Shown here: positions 34,068-35,829 of the stretch, piece after piece | Numbering within the stretch: position 1 is the first letter of the stretch | Layout: each line of letters opens with the position of its first letter | DNA from: Clostridia bacterium | GTDB taxonomy: Bacteria > Bacillota > Clostridia > Christensenellales > Aristaeellaceae | DNA length: 35,829 nt | Assembly: GCA_017469025.1 (NCBI GenBank) | Contig: JAFUHD010000061.1 | Span: 1-35,829 of the forward strand | Direction of reading: 5' to 3' | Notes under the pieces: model-generated | Database searches by the model: none | What the model saw: the letters and a program-made list of their open reading frames with translations, nothing else | Told to the model about the DNA's origin: nothing | Translations under genes and position numbers: made by a program

Positions 34068-35003
34068 ATGCGCATTATGGACAGTCATGTTCATCTGGTA
34101 AAAAGCATTGCAGGTACAGGTGAGGAAGGTGAACTGAGAGCAGTCGGGGATGGAAGCGGACGTGCTGTATATGCGACAGGTTCCGTTATCCAGCTGATTC
34201 CACCCTGCTTTCATGCGGACTAGGTACTGATGGATGACCTGATTCGTGATATGGACGCGAACGGCGTTGAGAAAGCAGTCCTGCTTCAGGGAAATTATTA
34301 CGGTTTTCAGAATCTCTATACCTGGGAAGCAGCAGCGCGTTATCCGGAGCGTTTGGCAGCCGCTGCCATGTACGACCCATATGCGCGGGGAATGCAGCGG
34401 GTCCGGGACCATCTGTTCCGTGCTCTTGGAATTTCCATTGTCAAATTTGAACTGAGCGTCGGTTCCGGTATAATGGGCCTGCATAAGGAAATGTGTCTTA
34501 CTGATGATGTGATGACGGATGCCATTGACTATGCTGCCGGAAACGGACAGGTGATTATTCTTGATATCGGCAAGTACAAGAGTCCGAGCTGGCAGATCGA
34601 AAATGCCCGGCAGCAGGTACTCCGGCATCCGGAAACGGAATTTGTATTTTGTCATCTGCTTGCACCGAATGGCAAAGCAGAGGATGAGGATGAATGGAAA
34701 CGTGCCCTGGAGGCACTTGCACTGCCGAATGTCAGCATGGATATTTCAAGTCTCACACACAATATACGGCCGGATGAACCGCCATATGAAAAGACAAGGC
34801 ACTATCTGAAAGTGGCCGGGTCGATACTCGGTGAGGCACACCTGATGTTTGGTACGGATTATCCGTCTGTTCTCAAGGAACTGTCTTATGATGCCTGTAT
34901 CGGAATAATAAGAGATTCAGATGCGTTCACAGAGGCAGAAAAGGAACAGATATTGTTCAAAAATGCCGAGCGGGTGTTCTTTTCCAACAGAGGCGGAAAG
35001 TAA
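34068..35003 (+). pseudogene. Amidohydrolase (Amidohydro_2 family) with in-frame amber codon
   Basis: The natural start is ATG 34068, right after TCTGGAGG, and gives MRIMDSHVHL with the metal-binding H-x-H of the amidohydrolase superfamily at residues 7 and 9. At codon 52 (34221-34223) a TAG interrupts the frame (CFHAD*VLMDDLIRD). The same frame then continues to 35003 with MDANGVEKAVLLQGN, FVFCHLLAPNG (metal His) and LMFGTDYPS (metal Asp). Intact length would be 311 residues. An ATG at 34230 could give a 257-residue product, but without the H-x-H pair or a ribosome binding site. CAG-to-TAG is one simple origin. The family hydrolyses or decarboxylates small ring or carboxylate substrates; the substrate is unknown. 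It precedes the alpha-galactosidase by 42 bases. Confidence 0.7.
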
Positions 35004-35045
35004 GCAGAAGCCTGTGATAAAAAACATAGTGGAGGAAAGTGCGCA

Positions 35046-35829
35046 ATGAGCATCATTGTCCGGGACACGGAACGGACCATAACACTGAATACGATTCATA
35101 CGACCTATCAGATCAGGTTTACAGAACTGGGGCATGTTCTTCATCTGTATTATGGAGAGAGGATTGAGCCGGATGATCTGGGGTATCTGCTGAGACCCAT
35201 AAACATCAGTTTTGCGCCGAATCCATATGAGATCCGGGAGGAGAGAACGTTTTCTATAGATATTGTTCCCCAGGAATACAGCGGCGCGAACACCGGAGAT
35301 TTTCGGATTCCCGCACTGGAACTGCTGTCAGATGACGGAATTCAGGGCACGGATCTGAGATACGTGTCATACAAAATCCTGCCGGGCAAGGTTCAGCTTG
35401 AAACGCTGCCCAGTGCGGACGGTGATACAGATGCTTGTGAGACGCTGATACTGACGCTCAGGGATGCAGCCAGTGCCGTCCGGGTGGATCTCATCTACGG
35501 GGTATATGAACAGCTGGATGTGATTACCCGCTCAGCACATATCTTCAATGAGGGTACGACTGGCCTGACGCTTGAGAAGGTCTCCTCAATGACGCTGGAC
35601 ATTCCATTTGGCACATGGGATCTGATCCATTTCCATGGCCGGCATGCCATGGAGCGGCAGATGGAACGGTCTGCGCTCCCACATGGCCGGACAGCTGTTG
35701 GTTCGCTGCGCGGTTCTTCCAGCCATCATCATAATCCGTTTGTCATGCTTGCAGAGCGGAATGCCTGCGAAACACAGGGCGCGGTATATGGTATTCTGCC
35801 GGTGTATTCTGGCAACCATCAGACGGAAA
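35046..35829 (+). CDS. Alpha-galactosidase, GH36 (5' part, cut by window end)
   Basis: The frame from ATG 35046, preceded by GTGGAGGAAAG, is open to the last base: 261 codons of a protein normally about 720-740 residues. It covers the N-terminal beta-sandwich domain of GH36 enzymes: LGHVLHLYYGERI, EYSGANTGDFRIPALEL, DVITRSAHIFNEG, the LRGSSSHHHNPFVML block and GAVYGILPVYSGN. No signal peptide, so it acts in the cytoplasm. It removes terminal alpha-galactose from raffinose-type or galactomannan oligosaccharides. The catalytic barrel and its two aspartates lie beyond the window. It probably shares the promoter at 33930 with the broken amidohydrolase gene. Confidence 0.9.
   Translation, partial: MSIIVRDTERTITLNTIHTTYQIRFTELGHVLHLYYGERIEPDDLGYLLRPINISFAPNPYEIREERTFSIDIVPQEYSGANTGDFRIPALELLSDDGIQGTDLRYVSYKILPGKVQLETLPSADGDTDACETLILTLRDAASAVRVDLIYGVYEQLDVITRSAHIFNEGTTGLTLEKVSSMTLDIPFGTWDLIHFHGRHAMERQMERSALPHGRTAVGSLRGSSSHHHNPFVMLAERNACETQGAVYGILPVYSGNHQTE

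Noticed and set aside
462-34223. Stop-codon reassignment as the explanation for the interrupted genes
   Set aside because: The two interruptions use different codons (TAA and TAG), and both codons end other genes here normally.

Overview
The window looks like chromosomal DNA of a Bacillota-type (Clostridia-like) gut or rumen bacterium. The signs are strong AGGAGG-type ribosome binding sites, compact operons closed by perfect Rho-independent hairpins, and a gene set for plant-sugar uptake and hydrolysis. The secretion signals (ending ...AMA, ...AFA) and the tandem SH3 and phosphatase families resemble those of Christensenellales/Aristaeellaceae-like anaerobes. That placement is an inference from memory of similar proteins. 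No rRNA, tRNA, CRISPR array, integrase or intact insertion sequence was seen.

Layout. 1-4500: a small broken gene with a strong promoter, a CPBP membrane protease with a nonsense codon near its start, a secreted tyrosine phosphatase followed by a PAP2 phosphatase, and a fragment of a purine nucleoside permease-like gene. 4700-9900: malQ (4-alpha-glucanotransferase), an M29 aminopeptidase plus a secreted SH3 protein, and a convergent double-domain PPK2 polyphosphate kinase. 10000-15270: a ChvE/GguAB-like monosaccharide ABC importer with two paralogous permease genes. 15430-19583: a minus-strand heterodimeric ABC exporter, one subunit frameshifted, followed by an amino-acid-binding-protein remnant. 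19688-19842: a dense cluster of co-oriented DnaA-box sequences between two divergent promoters. 19898-22000: a MATE transporter behind a leader attenuator, and a small acidic protein. 22017-29675: a carbohydrate locus in which two GH120 beta-xylosidase-like genes, pointing outward in opposite directions, flank a CUT1 ABC importer. 29763-33400: an unknown protein, then minus-strand metY-metA (methionine synthesis through O-acetylhomoserine), then a 57-residue basic protein. 33400-35829: a 670-base non-coding stretch, an amidohydrolase gene broken by an amber codon, and the first 261 codons of a GH36 alpha-galactosidase cut by the window end.

How it fits together. The CUT1 importer, the two cytoplasmic GH120 enzymes, the ChvE-type importer, MalQ and the GH36 enzyme form a hemicellulose/oligosaccharide economy: oligosaccharides are imported and then cleaved inside the cell. 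The two importer operons share the same plan: an extended -10 promoter, a binding-protein gene, a strong intercistronic hairpin, then the membrane genes. At least six genes are disrupted by a frameshift, nonsense codon or truncation, which points either to ongoing gene loss or to an uncorrected draft assembly. The most unusual non-coding feature is the helically spaced DnaA-box cluster far from any dnaA gene.
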